From Clostridia bacterium (GTDB taxonomy: Bacteria; Bacillota; Clostridia; Christensenellales; Borkfalkiaceae), in NCBI GenBank assembly GCA_900769565.1, contig CAAGHC010000063.1, positions 1-32,621 on the forward strand: a stretch of DNA of 32,621 nucleotides, given 5' to 3'. Numbering within the stretch: the first letter of the stretch is position 1; each line of letters starts with the position of its first letter. Of this stretch, positions 1-5,887 are shown piece by piece. The notes beneath the pieces were generated by a model, which saw nothing but the letters and a program-made list of their open reading frames with translations, was not told the DNA's origin and searched no databases. Both the position numbers and the translations under genes were made by a program.

Positions 1-39
1 AGATCTACACTCTTTCCCTACACGACGCTCTTCCGATCT
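1..39. other. Illumina adapter contamination
   Basis: These bases match, end to end, the 3' part of the Illumina P5/TruSeq universal adapter, beginning AGATCTACACTCTTTCCC and ending CTTCCGATCT, the ligation junction. This is not genomic DNA. It shows that the contig comes from Illumina reads that were not fully trimmed and that the organism's sequence starts at base 40. It also bears on error types: Illumina reads rarely miscall short homopolymers, which matters for the T4 run at 3190-3193. Confidence 0.97.
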
Positions 40-298
40 CCTAAAACTATACTTTTTTAAGGCTCAAAACAACCTTAAAAATTGAATGAAAACGACGTGT
101 TTTTAATAAAAAATTAAATCACTTTTCGAGCAAAATTAGTATAGAAAAAGTATAATTTTCAAAAGAAAGTTACTCAAAAAACTGAAAAAACTTAGGATTT
201 TGCAAAAAAATACTTAAAATGAATGCAAAATAATGCCTAAAATGAACGATATTTAATGGTTTTTATATTAAAAAAGATATGTTCATTAAAAGGTTAAA
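40..298. other. AT-rich end of an integrated element, no gene seen
   Basis: No plausible coding sequence is visible. The stretch is very AT-rich and sits directly against the tRNA half at 299. It contains two similar direct repeats, CTTAAAATGAATG at 213-225 and CCTAAAATGAACG at 236-248 (11 of 13 bases equal, 23 bases apart), with a looser copy near 72-86. It also holds an imperfect inverted pair, about 43-58 against 145-159 (AAAACTATACTTTTTT / AAAAAGTATAATTTT). Repeats of this sort beside a tRNA crossover point are what arm-type integrase sites look like, but that reading is inference. Confidence 0.45.
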
Positions 299-342
299 CT
301 CCTAAGCCGTTGCTCTGGGTTCGATTCCCGGTGGGCACGCCA
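299..342 (+). other. 3' half of tRNA-Arg(CCU), attR-like scar
   Basis: The sequence gives an anticodon loop CTCCTAA (299-305, anticodon CCU), the 3' anticodon strand GCCGT (306-310), a 4-base variable loop, a T-arm CTGGG-TTCGATT-CCCGG (315-331), the 3' acceptor strand TGGGCAC (332-338), discriminator G and an encoded CCA (340-342). The five bases before the loop (TTAAA) cannot pair with GCCGT and no D-arm or 5' acceptor strand precedes, so this is only the 3' half, broken at the anticodon loop. That is the usual crossover for tyrosine-recombinase elements that integrate into tRNA 3' ends. The element would lie to the left, off the contig, with the native downstream chromosome to the right. 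Confidence 0.85.
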
Positions 343-345
343 CTT

Positions 346-376
346 AACAGTCTTTTCAGCAGGAAAGGCTGTTTTT
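346..376 (+). terminator. Rho-independent terminator of the tRNA gene
   Basis: A 10-bp stem AACAGTCTTT / AAAGGCTGTT (346-355 with 364-373, one G-U pair) is followed by a T run to 376. It lies three bases after the tRNA CCA, as expected for the native terminator of the tRNA-Arg gene, and supports this side being the original chromosome. Confidence 0.8.
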
Positions 377-417
377 ATATTATAAAAAAATTCTATAAGG
401 CAAATAAAATATTTGAT

Positions 418-462
418 AAGTCGAATAAAATTGTTGATTTTCATAAGAATATGTGCTATAAT
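418..462 (+). promoter_or_regulatory. Promoter P1 with upstream AAGTCGAATA box
   Basis: TTGATT (434-439), a 17-base spacer and TATAAT (457-462) with an extended -10 TGC form a near-consensus SigA promoter. A box AAGTCGAATA lies at 418-427. The same box, the same 6-base gap and a very similar promoter recur at 3783-3827 before the XRE gene, which suggests common control. No convincing gene starts just after P1. The only ORF is a 30-codon one at 488-580 without a clear ribosome binding site. Confidence 0.7.
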
Positions 463-493
463 GTTTGTACTTAAAGAAAAGTGAAAAATGCTT

Positions 494-571
494 ATATTGT
501 CAAAATATTCAACAAAACGACAAGAAGTATCGTCAAAAAACTCAAACTTTTTATATAAAGTATCGTCAAAA
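494..571 (+). repeat. Three direct repeats at 33-bp period
   Basis: GTCAAAA occurs at 499-505, 532-538 and 565-571, exactly 33 bases apart. The second and third copies share the longer word AAGTATCGTCAAAA (525-538, 558-571); the first is a weaker ATATTGTCAAAA (494-505). The array lies between promoter P1 and the -35 box of the ATPase promoter, and a 33-base period puts copies on roughly the same DNA face. An operator array is the likely meaning. Confidence 0.55.
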
Positions 572-585
572 TACGCATAAACGTA

Positions 586-630
586 TTGACTTTACTTAAT
601 GCATTTGCTATAATAGAAGAGCCTAGGAGG
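586..630 (+). promoter_or_regulatory. Promoter and RBS of the DUF4143 ATPase gene
   Basis: TTGACT (586-591), a 17-base spacer and TATAAT (609-614) with extended TGC form a strong SigA-type promoter. AGGAGG (625-630) sits 7 bases before the ATG at 638. The repeat array ends 14 bases before the -35 element, so a protein bound there could contact or block polymerase. Confidence 0.8.
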
Positions 631-637
631 TATTATT

Positions 638-1933
638 ATGTTGAAAAGAAAAATTTATCAAAAACTTTTGGAATGGAGACAAACGAAGAAGAATAAGTGC
701 CTATTAGTTAAAGGTGCAAGACAGGTAGGTAAATCATACATTATAAGAGAATTTGGTAAAAGCTACGAAAGCTTTATAGAGATTAACTTTTATGAAAATC
801 CGGAAAGCAAAACTATTTTCGATGGTGATTTAACGCCCACGGAAATTTATAAGCGTATTTCTTTACAACGTCCTAACGTTAAATTTATTGAGGGAAAGAC
901 TTTAATCTTCTTGGATGAAATACAACATTGCCCTAATGCACGAACTGCAATTAAGTTTCTTGCTTTGGATAACCGTTACGACGTTATATCTTCTGGTTCA
1001 CTTTTAGGTTTGCATTATAAAGACATTGTTTCTATTCCTGTAGGATATGAAACGCAAATAGAAATGCATGCATTGGATTTTGAAGAGTTCCTTTGGGCGT
1101 ATGGATATGATGAAAATGCTATCGAATCTTTGAAATCGTATTTTGATTCCAAGGAAAGAATTCCTGATTCAATACATGAAAAATTTAGTCAAATTTTAAG
1201 AGAGTATCTTGTGGTCGGTGGTATGCCTGATGCCGTTAATACATTTTTTGAAACGAATAACTTTCAAGCAGTGTATCAAAAGCAATTAGACTTATTGAAT
1301 GAGTACGAAGAAGATATTAAAAAGTATGCTAAAATAGTAGACCGTCAAAAGATAAAAGATTGTTATTATTCTATTCCTCGCCAATTAGCAAAGGAGTATA
1401 CCAAGTTTCAATACACAACGGTTTCGCCACGTAGCTCTTATAAGAAATATGAAAACGCGCTTGATTGGTTGAATGATGCGGGAATGATTAAATTGGTTTA
1501 TAACGTGTCCACGCCACAACTTCCATTAAAAGCATACGAAAAATCAAACGAATTCAAAATCTATGCAACAGATATTGGTTTGACTACTGCTTTATATGGT
1601 TTTGAAACGCAAACGGCTCTTGTAAATGACATATTAAAAGGACCGGCAAAAGGCGGAATTTACGAAAACTTGATTTTTGATATTCTTAATAAAAAAGGAT
1701 ATATGTTGCATTACGTTAAGAAGGAAAACAATACCCAAGAAATAGAGTTTTTGCTTGAACAACAATGTGCTATTATTCCGATAGAAGTTAAGAGCAAGAA
1801 AGGGGAGACGCGTTCATTAAATGAGTTCTTAAAAGAATGGGAGCCTCCATATGCGTATAAATTGACAAATACAAATATAGGACAAGTTGATACAAAAATA
1901 ACAATACCGCATTACATGGCAATGTTTTTGTGA
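638..1933 (+). CDS. ATP-binding protein, AAA_14 / DUF4143 family
   Basis: A 431-aa protein of the common AAA_14-DUF4143 family of unknown biological role. The N-terminal P-loop ATPase has Walker A GARQVGKS (residues 26-33), Walker B LIFLDEIQ (89-96) and a sensor-like SSGSLLG near 117-123. The C-terminal DUF4143 part carries a PD-(D/E)XK-like pattern (IEFLL, then IPIEVKSKKG), the remnant nuclease fold known for this family. No signal peptide or membrane segment is seen, so it is probably cytoplasmic. The start is well supported by AGGAGG and a near-consensus promoter. Length is normal for the family and no damage is visible. These genes are frequent single cargo genes in Bacillota genomes; a link to the SIR2 gene 113 bases downstream is possible but unproven. 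Confidence 0.9.
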   Translation: MLKRKIYQKLLEWRQTKKNKCLLVKGARQVGKSYIIREFGKSYESFIEINFYENPESKTIFDGDLTPTEIYKRISLQRPNVKFIEGKTLIFLDEIQHCPNARTAIKFLALDNRYDVISSGSLLGLHYKDIVSIPVGYETQIEMHALDFEEFLWAYGYDENAIESLKSYFDSKERIPDSIHEKFSQILREYLVVGGMPDAVNTFFETNNFQAVYQKQLDLLNEYEEDIKKYAKIVDRQKIKDCYYSIPRQLAKEYTKFQYTTVSPRSSYKKYENALDWLNDAGMIKLVYNVSTPQLPLKAYEKSNEFKIYATDIGLTTALYGFETQTALVNDILKGPAKGGIYENLIFDILNKKGYMLHYVKKENNTQEIEFLLEQQCAIIPIEVKSKKGETRSLNEFLKEWEPPYAYKLTNTNIGQVDTKITIPHYMAMFL

Positions 1934-2046
1934 GATAAAGTGAGAAAAGATTAATTGTTTTGGATAGATACTATGATAAAAAGGTAATCAAATATACTGC
2001 GATGAAGGTTATAATAAGCTGTAGAGATACGTAGGAGAAAAAATAA

Positions 2047-3195
2047 ATGAAAGTTTTAAAAATCGATGAATTTTTAAGGTCATTGAAACAAAATATTAAT
2101 ACTCCGCATTCCTTACTATTAGGAGCTGGAGCATCTATTGAATCTGGGGTTCAAAGTGCAAATGATTGTATTTGGGATTGGAAGAAGGAAATATTTTTAT
2201 CTCAAAATCCGGCATTAATAGAACACTATTCCAACACCAAGGCGGAAAATGTAAGAAAAAATATTCAAGCATGGCTAGATGCTCAAGGAGAATACCCTTC
2301 TGAAGGAGATGCTGTTGAGTACTCTTTTTATGCAGAGAAAGCATTTCCTATTGAAGAAGATAGAACTAAGTATTTTCAAAATCTTTCAAAGTCGGCTAAA
2401 CCAAGTTTGGGTTATCATATAATTTCATGTATGGCGGAGTTAGGCGTGTTCAAGAGTGTATGGACAACAAATTTTGATGGATTGGTTGAAAAATGCGCAC
2501 ATTCTTATAATATTGCACCAATATCAATTACTTCAGATACAGCAGAACGTTTTTATGCTCCTTTGGTTGATAATGGAATTTTAAATATTTCTTTGCATGG
2601 CGATTACAAATATGGTAGATTAAAAAATACTGTGGATGAATTAGATTCTCAGAGTGAAGTATTAGTAAAAGCATTATCACACGAATTAACAGACAGAGAT
2701 TTGATTGTTATTGGTTATAGTGGGCGAGATGATTCATTGATGAGCGCTTTGAAACAAGTGTATTCTAGCAGTGGTAAAGGTAGGCTTTTTTGGTGTGGTT
2801 ATGGACAAAATCCCGGTCAATCAGTTTGTGAACTAATTGAGTTTGCTAATATGAATCAAAGAACGGCGTACTATATTCCCTGTAATGGATTTGATGAAAC
2901 AATGTATAGTATTGCAAGACATTGTTTTAGTGGTGATAAAGATGTTTTGCGAAAGATTGAAGAAATTAAGACCAAATTAGCTTCTGTATTAGAACCTGTT
3001 CTTAGTGATTATACATCGTATAAGGTTGATAAAATAGGAAGGGTTATTGATACAAATTTATATCCTATTATTATACCTAAAAATTGTTATCAATTTGAAT
3101 TAAAATATAGAGATGGGGAAAAGGCTTGGGATTTTTGTAGGATAATCTATGATAAAGGTATAATGGCAGTTCCTTTTAATGGTAAGGTATTTTGA
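2047..3195 (+). CDS. SIR2-like NADase-type protein; N-terminal part of a SIR2-Thg1 fusion
   Basis: The 382-aa frame holds a complete SIR2_2-type domain: GAGASIESG (26-34), TTNFDG (140-145), LHGD with the candidate catalytic His184 (183-186), and VIGYSGRDDS (221-230). Related SIR2 domains in bacterial defence proteins hydrolyse NAD+ and stop phage spread by NAD depletion; that role is inferred here. After a WCG...YYIPCNGFDETM segment typical of the family, residues ~330-382 switch to the N-terminus of a Thg1-like palm: YRDGEKAWDF with Asp356 at the place of Thg1's first metal ligand (V-R-I-D-G-R), then VPFNGKVF. The frame stops at TGA 3193-3195, and the rest of the Thg1 domain continues without a gap in the +1 frame (3194-3736). 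Joined, the product would be 562 aa. The ATG has TAGGAG 11 bases upstream and a weak TATAAT at 2010-2015. Confidence 0.88.
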   Translation: MKVLKIDEFLRSLKQNINTPHSLLLGAGASIESGVQSANDCIWDWKKEIFLSQNPALIEHYSNTKAENVRKNIQAWLDAQGEYPSEGDAVEYSFYAEKAFPIEEDRTKYFQNLSKSAKPSLGYHIISCMAELGVFKSVWTTNFDGLVEKCAHSYNIAPISITSDTAERFYAPLVDNGILNISLHGDYKYGRLKNTVDELDSQSEVLVKALSHELTDRDLIVIGYSGRDDSLMSALKQVYSSSGKGRLFWCGYGQNPGQSVCELIEFANMNQRTAYYIPCNGFDETMYSIARHCFSGDKDVLRKIEEIKTKLASVLEPVLSDYTSYKVDKIGRVIDTNLYPIIIPKNCYQFELKYRDGEKAWDFCRIIYDKGIMAVPFNGKVF

Positions 3196-3736
3196 TATAA
3201 TGAAAGAAACTTTTTATCAATTTGTAAAAATGTACCCCAAAATAGTTTTTGCTTATTCATTCAGTGACGAAGTATCTATATTATTTAAGGCGAGCAAAGA
3301 CGATGATTTTAGCAGGATGCAAAAGTTGTTGTCGTTGTTATCAAGCCAACTATCCGTTTGTTTTAATAAAGTTGCAGCAAAATGTGGGATAGAAAAAGAG
3401 GCGGGATGGATTTTTGATGCTAGAATTATAAATGTGACTTGGGGAGAGGCTTTGGATTATTTTAGAGCTCGACAAGCTTTTGCTATAGATAAATTTATTA
3501 TGCAAACAAAAGGTGAGTATGGAATAAATTTCAAACTGAACAAGTCCAGTGAGGTTTTGGAAGCACTTAGTGAAATTGGAATTGATTATAACAATTTTGA
3601 AAATGAAAAGAAGTATGGGTTAGTATATTCTTTCAATAAAGAGATTGACGCATTTGAATTCGATGACAATATCGAACTATTAAAACAACTTTGTTTTGGC
3701 AAAAAGAATTTGAAGACATCAAAAGTCGGTGGCTAA
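3179..3736 (+). CDS. Thg1-like (tRNA-His guanylyltransferase-type) domain, C-terminal continuation of the SIR2 protein
   Basis: The frame contains clear Thg1-family blocks in order: FAYSFSDEVSILF (24-36, Ser-Asp-Glu holding the second metal ligand, Asp30), FDARIINV, EALDYFRARQAFAIDKFI (the conserved Y-F-x-x-R-Q helix), and a distal LSEIGIDYNNF...KYGLVYSF. Thg1 enzymes add nucleotides in the 3'-5' direction to tRNA; their palm fold is shared with GGDEF cyclases and Cas10-type polymerases. The first metal ligand (R-D-G) is not in this frame but in the end of the SIR2 frame, so this ORF alone cannot make a full palm domain. The ATG at 3179 has no ribosome binding site; the natural product is probably the continuation of 2047-3192. 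The domain is slightly short at its C-terminus compared with eukaryotic Thg1. A strong terminator overlaps its stop codon. Confidence 0.8.
   Translation: MVRYFDIMKETFYQFVKMYPKIVFAYSFSDEVSILFKASKDDDFSRMQKLLSLLSSQLSVCFNKVAAKCGIEKEAGWIFDARIINVTWGEALDYFRARQAFAIDKFIMQTKGEYGINFKLNKSSEVLEALSEIGIDYNNFENEKKYGLVYSFNKEIDAFEFDDNIELLKQLCFGKKNLKTSKVGG
3184..3196 (+). other. Candidate +1 recoding site joining SIR2 and Thg1 frames
   Basis: The junction reads AAGG-TA-TTT-TGA-T. Frame 0 ends at UGA; skipping one T gives Phe-Asp-Ile-Met and continues the Thg1 domain. Phe-tRNA on UUU can re-pair perfectly on UUU one base downstream, and an AAGG Shine-Dalgarno-like word lies 2 bases before it. The autoregulatory prfB (RF2) site has the same architecture: AGGGGG, 3 bases, CUU, UGA. 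Alternatives are a true one-base insertion (pseudogene) or an assembly error. Confidence 0.45.
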
Positions 3737-3751
3737 AACCACCGACTTTTT
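3721..3751. terminator. Strong bidirectional terminator after the SIR2-Thg1 gene
   Basis: A perfect 12-bp stem AAAAGTCGGTGG / CCACCGACTTTT (3721-3732 with 3739-3750) with a 6-base loop and T run. The stop codon TAA (3734-3736) lies in the loop, so the gene ends inside its own terminator. The A run on the 5' side lets it work on the minus strand too. Confidence 0.9.
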
Positions 3752-3782
3752 CTATGCTTAAATTCAAATCTTTTATTTGAAA

Positions 3783-3827
3783 AGTCGAATATATCTATTG
3801 ATTTTTTTATAAGAAAATGATATAATA
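3783..3827 (+). promoter_or_regulatory. Promoter P2 of the XRE regulator with AAGTCGAATA box
   Basis: AAGTCGAATA (3783-3792), six bases, TTGATT (3799-3804), a 17-base spacer and TATAAT (3822-3827) with TG at -15/-14. The layout copies promoter P1 at 418-462, including the box, the gap and parts of the spacer (ATAAGAA). The box is a candidate binding site for the XRE protein encoded just downstream. Confidence 0.75.
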
Positions 3828-3857
3828 AGTTCAATCATTATACCAAGGGGTATTTTT

Positions 3858-4067
3858 ATGGCAGCAAATTATAATAAACTATGGAAATTACTTATTGATA
3901 AAGGTATGACAAAGACCGATTTACGTATGAAAACCGGTATGTCTACGTCTACACTCGCAAAGATGAGTAAGAACGAGAACGTATCTTTAGACGTTATTCT
4001 TAGCATTTGCAAAGTGCTTGAATGCAACATTGGCGACGTTGTTGATGCAACAGAAAAAGAAGATTAA
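3858..4067 (+). CDS. XRE/Cro-type helix-turn-helix regulator, 69 aa
   Basis: A small Cro/CI-type (HTH_26, YozG-like) DNA-binding protein. The five-helix core is recognisable: LWKLLIDKGMTKTDLRMKTG, then STSTLAKMSKNENVSLDVILSICKVLECNIGDVV, with the recognition helix around TSTLAKMSKN. It covers the whole protein, with no extra domain. The ATG at 3858 follows AAGGGG (3845-3850). The gene lies 99 bases upstream of a C5 methyltransferase gene, the position of controller proteins of restriction-modification systems. Two palindromes in the gap to that gene are candidate operators. It may also act on its own promoter through the AAGTCGAATA box. The gene looks intact. Confidence 0.9.
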   Translation: MAANYNKLWKLLIDKGMTKTDLRMKTGMSTSTLAKMSKNENVSLDVILSICKVLECNIGDVVDATEKED

Positions 4068-4075
4068 TTTTTTAT

Positions 4076-4127
4076 ATATGACTGAAACTGTCATATTTAC
4101 TGTGCTAAAATCAAAATGATTTTAGCA
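4076..4127. promoter_or_regulatory. Two inverted repeats before the methyltransferase gene
   Basis: The first, ATATGAC-N7-GTCATAT (4076-4096), is a perfect 7-bp palindrome that contains GACT close to a GTC, loosely like controller-protein C-boxes. The second, TGCTAAAATCA-AAA-TGATTTTAGCA (4103-4127), is a perfect 11-bp repeat with a 3-base loop and no T run after it, so it is unlikely to be a terminator on the plus strand. Either may be an operator for the XRE protein. Confidence 0.55.
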
Positions 4128-4166
4128 GAAAACATTGAGCATAAGAAAAAAGGATGATTTATTAAA

Positions 4167-4688
4167 ATGAGCAAGTATAGAATAGTTGATTTGTTTTCTG
4201 GGGCTGGGGGGTTAACGTTTGGCTTTTATTATAGTCTAGTAAATAATCGATTTGAAAAAAGAGACAATGTTGAATTTGTTTTTGCTAATGAGTTCGCTCC
4301 GCAAGCAGTGGCAGCGTTTAAGAAAAATTACGGCGACAATATTCCAATGATAGCAGGGGATATTTGTGGTATTACAGATAAGGAAATTAAAGAAAGATTA
4401 AAAGGCGAAGAAGTGGACGTTATTATAGGTGGCCCTCCTTGTCAATCATTCAGTACGGTTGGACAGCGAAAATATGACGATAGAGCAAAACTATCTAATC
4501 AATACTTAAGGTTGTTAGAAAAGATAAAACCAAAAATGTTTTTGTTTGAAAACGTTAAAGGGATTCTTTCTATGAGAGAGATTTTTTATCAAACAGATGC
4601 CAACGGCGAGACCGTTTATGAAGAAGTGGTAAAACATAGAGGTGATAAAACTTTTATAAAGAAAGAAGCGGTAATATTATTCAGCTAA
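4167..4688 (+). CDS. C5 cytosine DNA methyltransferase, N-terminal fragment
   Basis: Residues 1-~165 are a clean Dcm-type start. Motif I is IVDLFSGAGG (6-15), followed by the cofactor-binding EFAPQAVAAF and GDIC. Motif IV is GGPPCQSFS with catalytic Cys92, and motif VI is ENVKG (128-132). The frame ends at residue 173, shortly after a KTFIKKEA segment, so motifs VIII-X and the target recognition domain are missing. Complete enzymes of this family are normally well over 300 aa. The cut lies around 4666-4677, where sequence matching an RloA-type ATPase begins. Without motifs VIII-X the fragment cannot be an active methyltransferase. The ribosome binding site GGATG is rather far (about 12 bases) from the ATG. 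Confidence 0.88.
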   Translation: MSKYRIVDLFSGAGGLTFGFYYSLVNNRFEKRDNVEFVFANEFAPQAVAAFKKNYGDNIPMIAGDICGITDKEIKERLKGEEVDVIIGGPPCQSFSTVGQRKYDDRAKLSNQYLRLLEKIKPKMFLFENVKGILSMREIFYQTDANGETVYEEVVKHRGDKTFIKKEAVILFS

Positions 4689-4695
4689 ACCTACA

Positions 4696-5562
4696 ATGAT
4701 TTTCAATAGGACTAATACCAATAATTATGAATTTAATAAAGATTCAAAAGTGCTTAATGAGTTAAAAGAAAGAAATTTGGAAAATAAACTATTTCTTGTT
4801 ACTTCTGCCTCTTGGAATTATGAAAAAACTAAGCCAGTAGTAGACTATCTTTTAAATACCATCATGGTTGCAATAGATATAGACTTGCTTTGGAAACTTA
4901 ACTTGGATAGAATATATGCAAATAATGAGATTGAAGAATATAAGGAATTCTGCTTAAAGATTTTGAATAATGCGGATATAAGCATAAGTGATTTTAAGGT
5001 AGATTCTAAAAAGCTTAAGGACACAGGAAAGGAAGTTGAGCTTTTTAAAGAGTTAATTCGTATTGCGGCAAAAGGTAACGAAGAGATTGTTGCAAATGTT
5101 GAAAATTCAAATGTTTACGATTTTGTTACTTATCATGATATAGCAAATGGGGAAGATTCTAGTAGATATAGCTTAAATCTTGCCGAAGAATCTTTAGGAA
5201 CGGTGCATATGTTTAAGTATTCGCCATTGCTTTATTATGTATTTAAGGAAGGAAAAGTATTATTTATAGATGAAATAGATAAGAGCTTGCATCCTTTAAT
5301 GGTTGAATATCTTGTAAAAATGTTTTTAGATAAAAATATTAATACAGGAAATGCTCAGCTTATAGCAAACACACACGACACCAATCTTTTAAATCTTGAT
5401 ATTTTTAGAAGAGACGATATTTGGTTTACTGAAAGAGATTACGAAAGTGGGAAAACTGAAATGTATTCATTATCGGATTTTTCTCCAAGGAAATCTGAAA
5501 ACATTGAAAAAGCTTATCTTTTAGGACGCTTTGGCGCTATTCCTTTTATAAAGGGGGAATAA
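4696..5562 (+). CDS. RloA-type AAA/ABC ATPase, C-terminal fragment
   Basis: This is the second half of an RloA/AAA_15-like ATPase, which has an ABC/SMC-type head. The Walker B VLFIDEID (188-195) is followed by KSLHP (196-200), and the switch histidine lies in NTHDTNLL (225-232). An ESLGT (about residues 167-171) is the likely ABC signature. The Walker A half is missing: readable homology starts only at YYSAKPTMIFNR, just upstream of the ATG, in a frame closed by a stop at 4672. There is no ribosome binding site before 4696. RloA with RloB is a restriction-linked pair often found beside methylases and associated with phage defence. Here it stands fused by deletion to the methyltransferase fragment and is followed 1 base later by rloB, so the original order was methylase, rloA, rloB. 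Confidence 0.85.
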   Translation: MIFNRTNTNNYEFNKDSKVLNELKERNLENKLFLVTSASWNYEKTKPVVDYLLNTIMVAIDIDLLWKLNLDRIYANNEIEEYKEFCLKILNNADISISDFKVDSKKLKDTGKEVELFKELIRIAAKGNEEIVANVENSNVYDFVTYHDIANGEDSSRYSLNLAEESLGTVHMFKYSPLLYYVFKEGKVLFIDEIDKSLHPLMVEYLVKMFLDKNINTGNAQLIANTHDTNLLNLDIFRRDDIWFTERDYESGKTEMYSLSDFSPRKSENIEKAYLLGRFGAIPFIKGE

Positions 5563-5563
5563 T

Positions 5564-5887
5564 ATGGCAAGAAAAACCAAAGAAGAATTTAAGAGGAAAC
5601 GAAAGCCGTCTGTATTTATAGTTTGTGAGGGTAGGAATAAAACAGAAAGAACATATTTTAATCATTTTAACGAGAGATATGCTCCGTATAATTTGCGGAT
5701 TGTTAACTGTGAATCTACAGATATAACTAGCGATCGCTTATTCCAAGCCACCGTACGATATATGGGAGAGAATGGAGAACATTGCTATAGAGTCTACTCC
5801 CGATATGTGGGGCGTTACCAAGGTAGAGGTAAACGGAGAGACCGAGCTGGTAGGAAGCGCAGACCCCTCCAACATCTGGAAGGCTAA
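5564..5887 (+). CDS. RloB-like protein, N-terminal fragment running into foreign sequence
   Basis: The first ~56 residues match the RloB start: a basic lead, then KPSVFIVCEGRNKTERTYFNHF (the V-C-E-G-x-K-T-E block near 19-28 is the family hallmark) and LRIVNCESTDITS. RloB is the usual partner of RloA and is thought to carry a Toprim-like nuclease fold. After about base 5735 the reading continues into GH32 DNA in the wrong frame (arginine-rich, non-homologous residues), so the annotated C-terminal half is meaningless. GGGGGA lies 7-12 bases before the ATG, within the end of the ATPase gene. The real RloB is normally about 200 aa, so this one is broken. Confidence 0.8.
   Translation: MARKTKEEFKRKRKPSVFIVCEGRNKTERTYFNHFNERYAPYNLRIVNCESTDITSDRLFQATVRYMGENGEHCYRVYSRYVGRYQGRGKRRDRAGRKRRPLQHLEG

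Noticed and set aside
494..571. CRISPR-like array from the 33-bp periodic repeats
   Set aside because: Repeats are only 7-14 bases, number three, with the first copy degenerate, and no cas gene is present; an operator array fits better.
488..580. A 30-codon ORF after promoter P1
   Set aside because: No real ribosome binding site, and its sequence mostly reflects the AAGTATCGTCAAAA repeats; a leader peptide or gene remnant is possible but cannot be supported.
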